A stretch of DNA of 64,000 nucleotides from Mesorhizobium huakuii (GTDB lineage Bacteria; Pseudomonadota; Alphaproteobacteria; Rhizobiales; Rhizobiaceae), in assembly GCF_014189455.1 (NCBI RefSeq), contig NZ_CP050296.1, positions 1,364,001 to 1,428,000 of the forward strand. The letters run 5' to 3'. Every line of letters starts with the position of its first letter. The stretch's first letter is position 1. This document shows positions 18,379 to 28,299 of the stretch, in pieces. The notes below the pieces were generated by a model. It saw only the letters and a program-made list of their open reading frames with translations, made no database searches and was not told where the DNA came from. A program made the translations under genes and the position numbers.

Positions 18379-19900
18379 ATGACCTCGAAGACCCCAACCG
18401 GCCCGGCCGAGCGATGGCTTGTGCTCTTGTCGGTATGCCTTGCCGCGATGACCATGCCCTTGACCTTCACCGGCCCGGCCGTCGCGCTTTCCCGCATCGC
18501 GGCCGACCTCGGCGGCAGCCCGATCGCGCTCAATTGGGTGACGAATGCCTTCATGCTGACCTTCGGCGCCAGCCTGATGGCGGCTGGAGCGCTCGCCGAC
18601 AACCACGGCCGCAAGCGCATCTTCCTTGCCGGCCTCTGCCTCTATGTCCTGGCGTCGCTGGGCGCCATGCTGGCGCCCGACATCGTCTGGTTCGACATGT
18701 TCAGGGCCGCACAAGGGATCGGCAGTGCCCTGGCTTTTGCCGGCGGCGCCTCCGCACTTGCGCAGGAATTCGAGGGACCGCTGCGGCTTCGCGCCTTCTC
18801 CTTCCTCGGCACCAGTTTCGGCATCGGTCTGGCCTTCGGCCCCATCGCCTCGGGCCTGCTCATCTCCGCATTCGGCTGGCGGTCGATCTTTGTTCTGGTC
18901 GCGGCACTGGCGATCGCCTCGGCAGCGCTGGGTCTGCGCACCATCAAGGAATCGCGCGACCCGGATGCCACCGGCCTCGACTGGGCGGGCGCCGGCACTT
19001 TCACCACAGCGCTGGCCTCGCTGACCTATGGTGTCCTGCAGGCGCCGCGGAGTGGTTGGGCCGATCCCCTCGTCATCGTTTTGCTCGCCGCGGCGGTCCT
19101 CTTCTTCACCGCCTTCGTAATCGTCGAGCGGCGCGTACGGCGGCCGATGCTCGATCTCACGCTGTTTCGCTTTCCCCGCTTCGTCGGCGTCCAGTTCCTG
19201 GCGGCGGCGCCCGCCTATGGCTTCGTCGTCCTGCTGGTGCTGTTGCCGATCCGCTTCATCGGCATCGAAGGGATGAGCGAGATCAAGGCCGGGCAATTGA
19301 TGATCTGCCTCTCGGGGCCATTGCTGATCCTGCCCCTGCTTGCCGGCCAGCTGGCGCGCTGGATCGCGCCGGCCACGATCTGCGGCGTGGGCCTGCTCAT
19401 CGCTGCCGCCGGCCTCGTCTGGCTGAGCCTGACACCGCCAATCGCCATCGCGCTGGTGGCGCCGCTGGTGCTGATCGGCGTCGGCATCGCTTTGCCCTGG
19501 GGGTTGATGGACGGGCTTGCCGTCAGTGTCGTGCCGCGGGATGGCGGTCGGCATCTTCAACACCACGCGTGTCGCCTGCGAGGGCGTGGCGGTGGCGATC
19601 GTCATGGCAACCCTGTCAGGCTTCACCGCGGCACAACTCGCCGCTCAAGGAGCGTCTTCCAGGGATGCGGCCGCCGCCGCGCAGCTGCTGGTGACCGGCA
19701 ATGTCGGAGAAACGGCGCGGCATCTGCCGACGGCCAGTGCCATGGCTCTGGTCCAGGCCTACGAGACGGCATTCGACAGGCTGCTGATCGTGCTGGCGGC
19801 AATCACCATCGTCACCGCTCTTGTCGTCTTCCTTGGCCTGCGTCGCGGATCGGCAGCGGAGCACGAGCCTGTTTCTCTGCCGGTCTGCCAGGAAGGATAG
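18379..19900 (+). pseudogene. MFS drug transporter, DHA2-like, frameshifted near 19540
   Basis: The first about 388 codons (from ATG 18379) encode a typical multi-spanning exporter, including the motif-A-like loop GALADNHGRKRIFLAG. At about 19537-19541 the protein leaves its frame after SVVPR, and the conserved continuation GMAVGIFNTTRVACEGVAVAIV is in the next frame, ending at 19900. Loss of a number of bases equal to 2 modulo 3 explains it. The expected sequence between is about four residues longer in relatives, so a short deletion in the repeated CGCGGGA region is possible. It may be a true mutation or an error. The gene is divergent from a LysR regulator. Confidence 0.8.
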
Positions 19901-19916
19901 TTTGCTCAGGCTTCAG

Positions 19917-20234
19917 TCAGGTGATGACGAGGCTCGCTATGTGGTCGCCATCCAGCGTGAAGGTCATGTCGCCCTCGCCGTTGAAGCCCTTGCCCTTGAC
20001 GGCGATGCGGACGCGATAGGTGCCTTCCGCCGGCGTGATACTGACGATGCTGAGATGCGACTTCACGCCGATATTGTCCGACTGGTTCCAGCGCGCGATC
20101 TGCTCACGGCCATGAAAGTCCCGTCCCCAGTCGCTCAGGAACGCGTCATCCGCAAAGGTGCCAAGAAAGGCTTCCGTATCGCCTTCATTGGTGGCCTCGA
20201 CAAAGCGGCGGATGGGGTCTGGTGTCGATATCAT
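19917..20234 (-). CDS. NTF2-like/SnoaL-type small protein
   Basis: The 105-residue protein has the cone-shaped NTF2-like signature DPIRRFVEATNEGDTEAFLGTFADDAFLSDWGRDFHGREQIARW followed by beta strands to the end. Members are small enzymes or ligand-binding proteins; the function here is unknown. The start MISTPDP at 20232-20234 is preferred because the upstream frame runs into the long palindrome repeat. Confidence 0.8.
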   Translation of the reverse strand: MISTPDPIRRFVEATNEGDTEAFLGTFADDAFLSDWGRDFHGREQIARWNQSDNIGVKSHLSIVSITPAEGTYRVRIAVKGKGFNGEGDMTFTLDGDHIASLVIT

Positions 20235-20242
20235 CTGTGCCC

Positions 20243-20384
20243 AAGGTGCGTTGAGATTCAGGTCAGGCTGAGTCGAAAATGGCTGATACCGAGAACCGGA
20301 GCGGAGCGTACTTTCGTACGTGAGCACCGAAGCGCAGGTATCAGCCATTTGCAGGCCAGCCTCACCTGAATATCAATGCACCTT
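20243..20384. repeat. Long imperfect palindrome repeat, copy 2
   Basis: The outer arms AAGGTGCGTTGA and TCAATGCACCTT and the middle arms ATGGCTGATACC and GGTATCAGCCAT are complementary. The central part, CGAGAACCGGAGCGGAG, is shared with copy 1 at 10651-10821. The arms differ from those of copy 1 yet remain paired. It sits immediately 3' of the esterase gene and upstream of the NTF2-like gene. Confidence 0.8.
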
Positions 20385-21159
20385 AGTCCAGTCTGTGCAT
20401 CAGATCATCATCCAGCCAGCGGCCGAAGAAATAGGCCAGCTGCTTGTGCCACCACGGCCAGTCATGGCTGACGTCGCCGCCCCAGTAATCGACCCAGGCC
20501 GGAATCGACTTGTCACGCAGGATCTGTTCCAGCTTGCGCGTCTCGACCAGCATGCGTTCTTCCCAGGCGCCCTGCCCACAGCAGAAGATCAGCCGCAGCG
20601 CCTTCAGCCGTGCAAGCAATTTTGGATCGACGATGCCGGGCAGATAATCGAGCGGCGAGTTGTAGAAGATGTCGCCGTCGAGCGCCTTGCCGAAGAAATC
20701 GCGGGCTGAATACACTCCCGACAGCGAGATGACGCCGCTGGCGAGTTCGGGAAATCGGAAGACGAAATTCGAGGAATGGTAGCCGCCCATCGAGCAGCCC
20801 GAGAACAGCGGCTTCAGCTTGCGCCCGCCATTGGCGGCCGATGCGGTGGACAAGATTTCCGGCAGTGCCTCCTCGCGCACATAGCGGAAATAGGCCTCGT
20901 GGCGGGCGATACGATGCGCGGCATCGGCGTGCTTGTTGAAGAAGGATTCCGAATCGATGCCGTCGACCGTGAACAGCTGGATGCGGCCGGTGTCGATGAA
21001 TTCGGCAAGCGCGCCGACGCCGCCGGAATCCTCGAACTGGTAGAACCGCCCTTGCGAGGTCGGGAACACCACCACCGGCCGCCCGGCATGACCATAGCGC
21101 TTGTATTCCATGTCGCGGCCGAGCTTGCCCGAGAAATGCTTGTGATAGGAGATGTCCAT
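20383..21159 (-). CDS. Esterase-family alpha/beta hydrolase (COG4947-like)
   Basis: The 258-residue alpha/beta hydrolase has the nucleophile motif GCSMGG (Ser123) and a late His in DVSHDWPWWHKQL. FCCGQGAWEE lies in the region expected to carry the acid. The fold resembles the FrmB/Est-A esterases. It lies 4 bp downstream of the ATP-grasp gene, so the two form an operon. This conserved-looking pairing suggests that the hydrolase acts on, or releases, the ligase product. The substrate is unknown. Confidence 0.82.
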   Translation of the reverse strand: MDISYHKHFSGKLGRDMEYKRYGHAGRPVVVFPTSQGRFYQFEDSGGVGALAEFIDTGRIQLFTVDGIDSESFFNKHADAAHRIARHEAYFRYVREEALPEILSTASAANGGRKLKPLFSGCSMGGYHSSNFVFRFPELASGVISLSGVYSARDFFGKALDGDIFYNSPLDYLPGIVDPKLLARLKALRLIFCCGQGAWEERMLVETRKLEQILRDKSIPAWVDYWGGDVSHDWPWWHKQLAYFFGRWLDDDLMHRLD

Positions 21160-21163
21160 GGCC

Positions 21164-22330
21164 TCAGGCCTTTTCCGCGTGGATATAGGCGACTGCCTCG
21201 CGCAGATCAGCCTGATCCTTCGAGCGCATCTGGTAGGCGTAATTTCCCATGGCGCGGCTGAAAACCTCTTCTATCGGTTGATGGTGGACGATCTTGTCGC
21301 GGTGCGCCGCTAGCACGTCCTCATGGCTGTGCAAATAGTGGAGGTGCCGCTTGCGGCTGGCATAGGCGGTGAAATACTTGCCCTCATAGGGTCCGCCGGC
21401 GGCGTCCTTGACCACCATGTCGGCCCAGGCCGCATAGACGTCGATATCGAACGTGTAATTGATGGCGTCGGTCATCCAGGCACCGGGCGGCCGCATGTTG
21501 ACCTCCAGCGCGATGATCCGGTCGTCCCTGGTCTCGAACAGTTCGATGTGGAAGAAGCGCTCGCGCACGTCGAACGCCCTGAGGATCTTGCGGCCGGCCT
21601 CCTCGACCGCTGGCCTGATATGGGGAAAGCAGGTGTAGCTCATGTGGCGGTCCTTGTTGACCACCTCCATGACGCTCTGGTCGTAGCGGTGGCTGGCCGC
21701 CAGCACCACCTCGCCGTCGCGGTTGACCAGCCCGTCATAGGTCACCACCAGCCCCTCGATGAACTGCTCCATGACGAAGGTCACGTCCTCGGGCTTGTCC
21801 CGGAAGAACTGGTCGAGCTCCCCTGTGTTGGAGATCTTGAAGGTGTTGGAAGCGCCTGAGCCGCTGTCGGGCTTCACCACCACGGGGTAACCGACGCGGC
21901 GGATGAAGGTCATGGCGCCGGCGCGGTCGGAGCATTTGCGCTGCGCGATGGTCTCGACGCCGCTCTTGCGGAAGAAGGCGCGCATGCGGCTCTTGCGCTT
22001 CAGGTTCTTCACGAAATCGAGCTTGGTGCCGTAGATGTTGAAATCGGTGCGGATGTTTGCTTCCAGTTCCAGCCAGTGCTCGTTGAGCGATTCGAAGCGA
22101 TCGATGCGGCCCCATTTGTGGATGAAATGCCCCATCGCCCGGAACACTGGATCGTAGTCCTCCATGTCGGCGACGCGGTAATATTCCGAAAGTGCCGCCT
22201 TCAGTCTGCCGTCCAGCGCATCATAGGGCGCATCGCCAATGCCGAGCACGGTGGCGCCGGCCTTCTTCAGCCGGTCGCAGAAATCGGCGCCGTTGGTCGG
22301 AAAATGCGGCGAGAAGAACACGAAATTCAT
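21164..22330 (-). CDS. ATP-grasp carboxylate-amine ligase of unknown specificity
   Basis: The 388-residue protein has an ATP-grasp core: the ATP-binding loop VVVKPDSGSGASNTFK near residue 150, VMEQFIEGLVVTYDG, and the Mg-ligand segment HIELFETRDDRIIALEVNMRPPG near residue 285. An N-terminal pre-ATP-grasp domain opens FVFFSPHFPTNG. The family joins a carboxylate to an amine or thiol through an acyl-phosphate. The start at 22328-22330 is supported by GGGAGGGG upstream. It is the first gene of a two-gene operon with an esterase and is divergent from the leuA leader. Confidence 0.82.
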   Translation of the reverse strand: MNFVFFSPHFPTNGADFCDRLKKAGATVLGIGDAPYDALDGRLKAALSEYYRVADMEDYDPVFRAMGHFIHKWGRIDRFESLNEHWLELEANIRTDFNIYGTKLDFVKNLKRKSRMRAFFRKSGVETIAQRKCSDRAGAMTFIRRVGYPVVVKPDSGSGASNTFKISNTGELDQFFRDKPEDVTFVMEQFIEGLVVTYDGLVNRDGEVVLAASHRYDQSVMEVVNKDRHMSYTCFPHIRPAVEEAGRKILRAFDVRERFFHIELFETRDDRIIALEVNMRPPGAWMTDAINYTFDIDVYAAWADMVVKDAAGGPYEGKYFTAYASRKRHLHYLHSHEDVLAAHRDKIVHHQPIEEVFSRAMGNYAYQMRSKDQADLREAVAYIHAEKA

Positions 22331-22487
22331 GGACAACCCCCTCCCGGCGGCGGCGCACCGCAGCCCCACCGAAACGCAAGTCTGGCGCATTTGCGACGCG
22401 CGGGGAAGAGCTTCCGCGTCAGGGATAATGTTCAACAGATTCAGCCCCCGCTTGCCTCGCACAAGCTGCTCCTGTATGAGAACCGGC

Positions 22488-22604
22488 ATGAACACGCGCG
22501 CCGCCACCGCTACCCGTCAGACCGGTTTTTCCGGCGAGACCGTGCGCGCGCTTGCCTCGATCCTGCTTCTTCTCGGCCTTATCGGCGATCGCCGGGTTCG
22601 CTGA
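22488..22604 (+). CDS. Probable leuA leader peptide (Leu-rich)
   Basis: This 38-codon frame 155 bp upstream of leuA ends with ASILLLLGLIGDRRVR and so has four consecutive Leu codons plus a fifth two residues later, just before the stop. That is the usual design of a leucine-responsive attenuation leader. Downstream lie a hairpin CGGCGGT-CGA-ACCGCCG (22615-22631) and longer arms AAGGAGC / GCTCCTT. No clear T-run follows, so regulation could instead act on translation or through a terminator I cannot see. An in-frame ATG at 22476 would add four residues. Confidence 0.6.
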   Translation: MNTRAATATRQTGFSGETVRALASILLLLGLIGDRRVR

Positions 22605-22758
22605 AGGAGCGCCCGGCGGTCGAACCGCCGCGCAAGCGCATGCTCCTTGGCCAGTCTCAAAATTGGCAGTCACATCAAGCGAACGAAAATCTGGTAAAGG
22701 CGCCACTCGCCAGCAATCCGTCCGAGACGGATCCGGGGGCCGCCGGGAGAACAAGACG

Positions 22759-24498
22759 ATGAACGCACGAGAACAAATCCGCCCTGCGGTAGCCGGCAAG
22801 GATGTGGAACCGACGCGGGGCATGCCCGATGCGGCCCGCAAATACCAACCCTACCCGACCGTCGGCCTCACTGACCGCACCTGGCCCAACAAGGTCATCG
22901 ACAAGGCGCCGATCTGGTGTTCGGTCGACCTGCGCGACGGCAACCAGGCGCTGATCGACCCGATGGGCCATGAGCGCAAGGCGCGCATGTTCGGCCTGCT
23001 GCTCGACATGGGCTTCAAGGAGATCGAGATCGGCTTCCCCTCGGCCTCGCAGACCGATTTCGACTTCGCCCGCTGGTGCATCGAGGAAGGCAACGTCCCC
23101 GCCGATGTCTCGCTGCAGGTGCTGGTGCAGTGCCGGCCCGAGCTGATCACCCGCACCTTCGAGGCGCTGAAGGGCGCCACCAACCCGATCGTGCATTTCT
23201 ACAATTCGACCAGCGAATTGCAGCGCCGCGTCGTCTTCGAAAAGGATGTCGGCGGCATCAAGCGCATCGCCACCGACGCGGCCAAGATGATCACCGACAT
23301 GGCGGCCAAGGCTGGCGGCGGCTATCGCTTCGAATATTCGCCGGAGAGCTTCACCGGCACCGAACTCGAAGTCGCGCTGGAGATCTGCAACGCGGTCACT
23401 GAGATCGTCAAGCCGACATCAGACAACAAGCTGATCATCAACCTGCCGTCGACGGTCGAGATGTCGACCCCTAACATCTATGCCGACCGCATCGAGTGGA
23501 TGTGCCGCAATCTCGACAACCGCGAGAACCTGATCATTTCGCTGCACCCGCACAATGACCGCGGCACCGGCATTGCCACCACCGAACTCGGCCTGATGGC
23601 GGGCGCCGACCGCGTCGAAGGCACGCTGTTCGGCAATGGCGAGCGCACCGGCAATGTCGACATCGTCACGCTGGCGCTCAACATGTACACGCAAGGTGTC
23701 GATCCGGGCATCGACTGCTCTGACATCAACCGGATGAAGGACGTCTACGAATACTCGAACCAGCTGAAGATCCCCGAGCGCCACCCCTATGTCGGCGAAC
23801 TCGTCTACACCGCCTTTTCCGGCTCGCACCAGGACGCCATCAACAAGGGCATGAAGGCTCTGAAGAAGGCCAACACCAGCCTGTGGGAAGTGCCCTATCT
23901 GCCGATCGACCCGGCCGATGTCGGCCGCAGCTACGAGGCGATCATCCGCATCAACTCGCAGTCGGGCAAAGGTGGCATCGCCTATGTGCTGCAGGCCGAT
24001 TACGGCCTCAATCTGCCGCGCAACCTGCAGATCGAGTTCAGCCAGGCAATCCAGGCGATCACCGACGCCGAAGGCAAGGAAGTGCCGGCCAAGCGCATCT
24101 ATGAGCGCTTCCTCGAAACCTATGTCGACCAGCCGGGCGCGCGCCTGAAATTCCTCGACCACCACACCTATCCGGACACCGAGGTCAAGGGCCGGCGCGT
24201 GGTCGAGGCGGTCATCCTCGACAACGGCAAGGAAGTGACCATATCAGGCACCGGCACCGGCCCGATCGACGGTTTCGTCGACGCGCTGTCGCGCCATGTC
24301 GGCGTCGAGATGTCGGTGCTCGATTATTCCGAACACTCGATGCAGCGCGGCTCGAACGCCTCGGCCATTTCCTATGTCGAAATGGAATATCCCGGTGGCA
24401 AGCTGTTCGGCGCCGGCATCAACACCAACATCGTCGCCGCTTCGCTGGAAGCGGTGACTTCGGCCGCCAACCGTATCGTCGGCCGCAAGGCGCGGTAG
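22759..24498 (+). CDS. leuA: 2-isopropylmalate synthase
   Basis: The enzyme condenses acetyl-CoA with 2-oxoisovalerate, the first step of leucine synthesis. The 579-residue protein has the TIM-barrel motif VDLRGNQALIDPM-like segment (as DLRDGNQAL), the metal-binding HPHNDRGTG, and GNGERTGNVD. A C-terminal LeuA allosteric domain (about 440-570) should give leucine feedback. It is of the long LeuA type common in alphaproteobacteria. The ATG at 22759 follows GGGAGA. A Leu-rich leader frame lies upstream, and a strong hairpin follows the stop. Confidence 0.95.
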   Translation: MNAREQIRPAVAGKDVEPTRGMPDAARKYQPYPTVGLTDRTWPNKVIDKAPIWCSVDLRDGNQALIDPMGHERKARMFGLLLDMGFKEIEIGFPSASQTDFDFARWCIEEGNVPADVSLQVLVQCRPELITRTFEALKGATNPIVHFYNSTSELQRRVVFEKDVGGIKRIATDAAKMITDMAAKAGGGYRFEYSPESFTGTELEVALEICNAVTEIVKPTSDNKLIINLPSTVEMSTPNIYADRIEWMCRNLDNRENLIISLHPHNDRGTGIATTELGLMAGADRVEGTLFGNGERTGNVDIVTLALNMYTQGVDPGIDCSDINRMKDVYEYSNQLKIPERHPYVGELVYTAFSGSHQDAINKGMKALKKANTSLWEVPYLPIDPADVGRSYEAIIRINSQSGKGGIAYVLQADYGLNLPRNLQIEFSQAIQAITDAEGKEVPAKRIYERFLETYVDQPGARLKFLDHHTYPDTEVKGRRVVEAVILDNGKEVTISGTGTGPIDGFVDALSRHVGVEMSVLDYSEHSMQRGSNASAISYVEMEYPGGKLFGAGINTNIVAASLEAVTSAANRIVGRKAR

Positions 24499-24521
24499 CG
24501 TTTACCTGTGATTGGCTGATT

Positions 24522-24562
24522 GGCGCGAGAGACCTGAACGGCTCTCGCGCCGGTCATTTCTT
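24522..24562 (+). terminator. Intrinsic terminator after leuA
   Basis: A perfect 10-bp inverted repeat, GGCGCGAGAG / CTCTCGCGCC, with a 10-base loop lies 23 bp after the leuA stop and is followed by a T-rich stretch (TCATTTCTTC). Confidence 0.72.
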
Positions 24563-24763
24563 CAAGCCAAAACAGGCTCTTGGCCTCGAATGGCTGATGC
24601 CGGCGGCTGCACGCTCCTCCAGCAGCCGACATTAGCCGCGCCATTAACCACCGGAAAATTATCCGGTGAGGTACGCGATCGCATAATGGGTGCATACTTG
24701 TGTGGTGGTGCGAGCCCTATATGATCGCATCTCAACCTGTGCCGACTTCGAGAGGCTCGACAC

Positions 24764-26531
24764 TTGCAGCATGCCACGCCTGCCGCCCCCGCAGTGCGCG
24801 AGACACTGGAGCGACTGCTTGCCAGCGAGACGTTCGGACGGTCCGAGCGCGCGCGCAAACTGATCCGTTATCTCGTCGAACGCGAACAGGCCGGCGAAGC
24901 CGACAGGCTCAAGGGCTTTTCCATCGCCATGGATGTCTTCGGCAAGGACGGCGATTTCGATCCGTCGACCGATGCCGTGGTGCGGGTGCAGGCAGGCAGG
25001 CTGCGCGAGCTGCTGCAGCAGTATTTCGCCAATGAAGGCATCGCCGAGCCCGTCCGCATCGCCATTCCGCGCGGCGGCTACGTGCCGGCCTATGAGCTCA
25101 ACGCGATCCGTTTGCCGGAAGCAGCCAAACCCGCGGAACAGACGGAAGCGGCAGCGGCTCCATCCGAGCCCGCCGACAATGCCATTCCAGCCGCTGCGTT
25201 GCTGGCGCCGGCGGCAGCCCCCCGTGCCCTCGGTGGCGCGCCATCTCGGGTTCTTCTGGATGGCGATCGCCGTGGTCATCGCCATGCTCGGCGTCCTGAT
25301 CCTGCGTCAAGGCAGCGGTGCGCTGCTGGCCGGCGGCGACGTGCCGGCCACGCTCGAGACCGCCGGCCTGACCAGCAACATCGCACTATCGGCGATGGCA
25401 GAAGCCCTGCCGCTCGTCTACATTGACATCAAGGCCGACGGTGCTGACGCGAGCCGCGTCGCCGCGTCGCTGCGCGCCGGCCTGAGCGGCTTCGATACGA
25501 TCGACTTCATCGGTCGCGACACCATCAACAGGCACGATGCCGCCAACGACGCCTCCAGCTTCATATTCGACATTCTACCTGGTCCGAACGCGGGCGATAT
25601 CACGATCGAACTGCAAAGCGTGGCGTCCGGACGAGTGCTTCTTTCACGCAATCTCACCCCGGCCGACAGCGCCCCTGCTGCTGTCGAGGACCGTGTTGCC
25701 GACATGCTGAGCTCGGCACTTCCCGCCTCGGGCACGATCTACAATTATATCGAGCAGACCGGCACGCCAAACGGCCTGACCCAATGCCTGCTGCTCAACG
25801 ACAAATATTATCTCGACCAGAATGCCAAAACCCATGAGGCCGCCTATCGCTGCCTCGAGACGTTGGCCAATTCCGGGGCAAAATCCTCGCTCGTCTATTC
25901 GGAACTTGCTTCTCTACAAGTTGAGGCGGTCTCCGATCACTATGCCTACCCGCCCAATGCGACGATCGAAAAGGCCGTCGAGTTTGCTCACCGCGGCGTG
26001 CAGATGGGACCGACCAGTCCTTATGCGCATCGCGCCTACGGCTATGTCAGCTCGCGCCTCGGCAATACGGACGAAGCGATCCGCTGGATGCGCAAGGCCT
26101 ATGAACTCAATTCCTATGATCTCGGCATGGCCGCCGCTTACGGCTATGGGCTGATCTTCGCTGGCCGATACGCGGAGGGAACGCCGATCCTTGCCCATGC
26201 GGCCGAGACCTTCAGCGGTCACTCGACATGGTGGGACTACGGACTGTTCGTTGGTGATTTCATGCTGGGCGACATGAACAAGGCCATAGCGGCCAGCATG
26301 GCATTGAGAACGACGGCAACGAAATCGCATTATCTGGCAGCGCGTCTGATCGGCGCCAAGGCTGCCGGACAGGACCAGCTGGTGACCACACTGCTCGACG
26401 AGTTGAACACCAAGTTCCCTAAATTTGCCGCCGATCCGCGCGCGACCTTCGTCGAGCGAAAATATCCGGCCGATCTGACCGAGCGGCTGGTCGGCGCCTT
26501 ACGCGCCGCCGGACTTGGCAACGCCAGCTGA
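24764..26531 (+). pseudogene. Membrane TPR protein with cyclase-associated N-terminal domain, frameshifted at 25218-25223
   Basis: Residues 1-110 (start TTG at 24764, preceded by GAGAGG) match the N-terminal domain commonly found on rhizobial adenylate-cyclase and TPR regulators, with DVFGKDGDFDPSTDAVVRVQAGRLRELLQQYF and RIAIPRGGYVPAYE. The rest, in the next frame, has one membrane helix (FFWMAIAVVIAMLGVLIL) and TPR-like helices to 26531. Removing one C from the six-C run at 25218-25223 joins the halves seamlessly as AAPVPSVARHLGFFW. No cyclase catalytic domain is present. A sequencing indel is likely; function is probably regulatory. Confidence 0.75.
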
Positions 26532-26770
26532 AGTTCAACAGTCTCCGACCATTTGGACCAATGGAATTGTTGGGCGTTCGCGCGCGTAGAACAAAGCACC
26601 AATCGGGCTGATTTGCCGGCTTTGCCAGACGAACCCGTTGAATTACATGCTCGCGCCCGCGAATAATCGCGAAAATTTTACTGGCTATGGCGCTGGACGA
26701 AGAGCAATCCAGCCGCATTTGGTGCCCGGTCCCGCGCTTTTCTCAGTCCCGCAACAAGCCCCCAGCTTTC

Positions 26771-27575
26771 ATGATTTCATCGCTCTATGCCGCCGAGCAA
26801 GGTGCTGGTTCGAAGACCATCGTTCTGCTGCATGGTTTCGGCGGCTGCCACGATGTCTGGCGCGAGGTGATCGTCTCGCTCGCCGCTTCCGCGCGTACCC
26901 TTGCATACGACTTGCCGGGACATGGCATGTCGCTCGACTTTCCCGGTGCCGGGCCTGCTAAGGTCGCGGCAAGGGCCGTTCTTGCCGACCTTGAGGCCCG
27001 CAGGGTCAAACGCATCCATCTCGTTGGCCATTCGATGGGCGGAGCGGTAGCGACCTTGATGGCTCTGGCCGAGCCTGAGAAAGTGGCTTCGCTGACCTTG
27101 CTGGCGCCTGGCGGTTTTGGCCCGGAGATCAACGGCCCCCCTGCTGCGCCGCTATGCCAGGGCACTGGATCTTGCCGAGGTGCGTGTCTGCCTTGACGCG
27201 ATGTCAGGCCCCGCCAGCACGCCTTCGCCACGCGTCGCCGATGTGCTGTTCCAAATGCGCAAGCGGCCCGGGCAACTGGAAAAACTTGTCGAGATCGCCG
27301 CCGCCATGACCAGGGACGACCGGCAAGGCGTCATCCCGCGCGACCTGCTGGACAGGCTGACCATGCCGGTGATGGTGGTGTGGGGCAGTGATGACGCGGT
27401 GCTGCCCTTCACCCAGGCGGATGACCTGCCGGCACGCTTTCATGTGCATCACGTGCTGGAGGCCGGTCATATGCTGATCGAGGAAGCGCCCGACCTGATC
27501 GCCAGCATCATCCAGCGCAACATGAACCGCCGCGCCAGGCCCGTTCGCGCGAAACTCGCCGCGGCGACCGGCTGA
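26771..27575 (+). pseudogene. Alpha/beta hydrolase, frameshifted at 27136-27141
   Basis: The first half has the oxyanion-hole motif LLHGFGGCHDVW, LPGHGMS, and the nucleophile motif GHSMGGA. After FGPEING the frame changes. Removing one C from the six-C run at 27136-27141 gives NGPLLRRYARALDL, and the second half continues with VWGSDDAVLP (acid) and LEAGHMLIEEAP (His) to 27575. All catalytic parts are therefore present. The substrate is unknown. The start could also be 26687. Confidence 0.78.
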
Positions 27576-27684
27576 GTTCCCTCCAACGCACCATACCCAG
27601 CGCCACGGCCCGTCTATCTCGCCAGTGCATTTTGCCGGCGGCTGTGTTAACCCCGTGTTAACCAAACCCGCGAGGCAGACGCCG

Positions 27685-28299
27685 ATGAAGGACGCAGGCG
27701 AAAAGATCGATCCGTCAAGGAAACTGTCCGATGCCATCCGTGATGTGAAGAATGCCTTCGCCGACCGCGACGATGTCGTCATCGACATGCGCGAGGCGCA
27801 TCGCATGCGCCTCGATCTCCTGGCCGCCGAGCTTGCACCCGTCTTTGCTGACGTGCCCGCCGACATGGATAATTTCGACTTCGTCGTGTCCGCTGGGCTG
27901 CAGCCGCGCCTGTGGATCGATGCCGTCAGTCATGTCGCGATGGGGCGCGACCGCCGCACCTACCGCTTCCTCAAGGACACCCGCATCGGCCGTGTGGTGC
28001 TTGCTGAATCGACCGAGATGAAACCGGTTGTCGATTCCGTGACGCGCTATGTCGCCGAACGCGTCGTCGAGCGCCAGAGGATGATGGAAGGCGGGGTCGA
28101 ACCGGCCGTCGCCGGCATGAAGCGCGCCGAAGTGGCGGAAGCCGAACCGCCGCTGCGGTCGATGGCGCGCAGCAAGGGCTGGTCAACTTTCCTGTCCGGT
28201 CTTGGCGTGATCGCCGCCGGCGCCCTGGTCGGCCTGGCGGTGTCGGTCGCCCTGTTCTGGGACCGTATCGTGGCGATGGGGCTCAGCCTGCGGCCATAG
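27685..28299 (+). CDS. Conserved rhizobial protein with C-terminal membrane anchor
   Basis: The 204-residue protein has a mostly soluble N-terminal part (DVVIDMREAHRMRLDLLAAELAPVFADVP, then DNFDFVVSAGLQPRLWIDAVSHVAMGRDRRTYRFLKDTRIG). The single C-terminal helix is FLSGLGVIAAGALVGLAVSVALFW. It resembles hypothetical proteins of Hyphomicrobiales; no function is known to me. It overlaps the convergent phosphoesterase gene by 17 bp. Confidence 0.7.
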   Translation: MKDAGEKIDPSRKLSDAIRDVKNAFADRDDVVIDMREAHRMRLDLLAAELAPVFADVPADMDNFDFVVSAGLQPRLWIDAVSHVAMGRDRRTYRFLKDTRIGRVVLAESTEMKPVVDSVTRYVAERVVERQRMMEGGVEPAVAGMKRAEVAEAEPPLRSMARSKGWSTFLSGLGVIAAGALVGLAVSVALFWDRIVAMGLSLRP

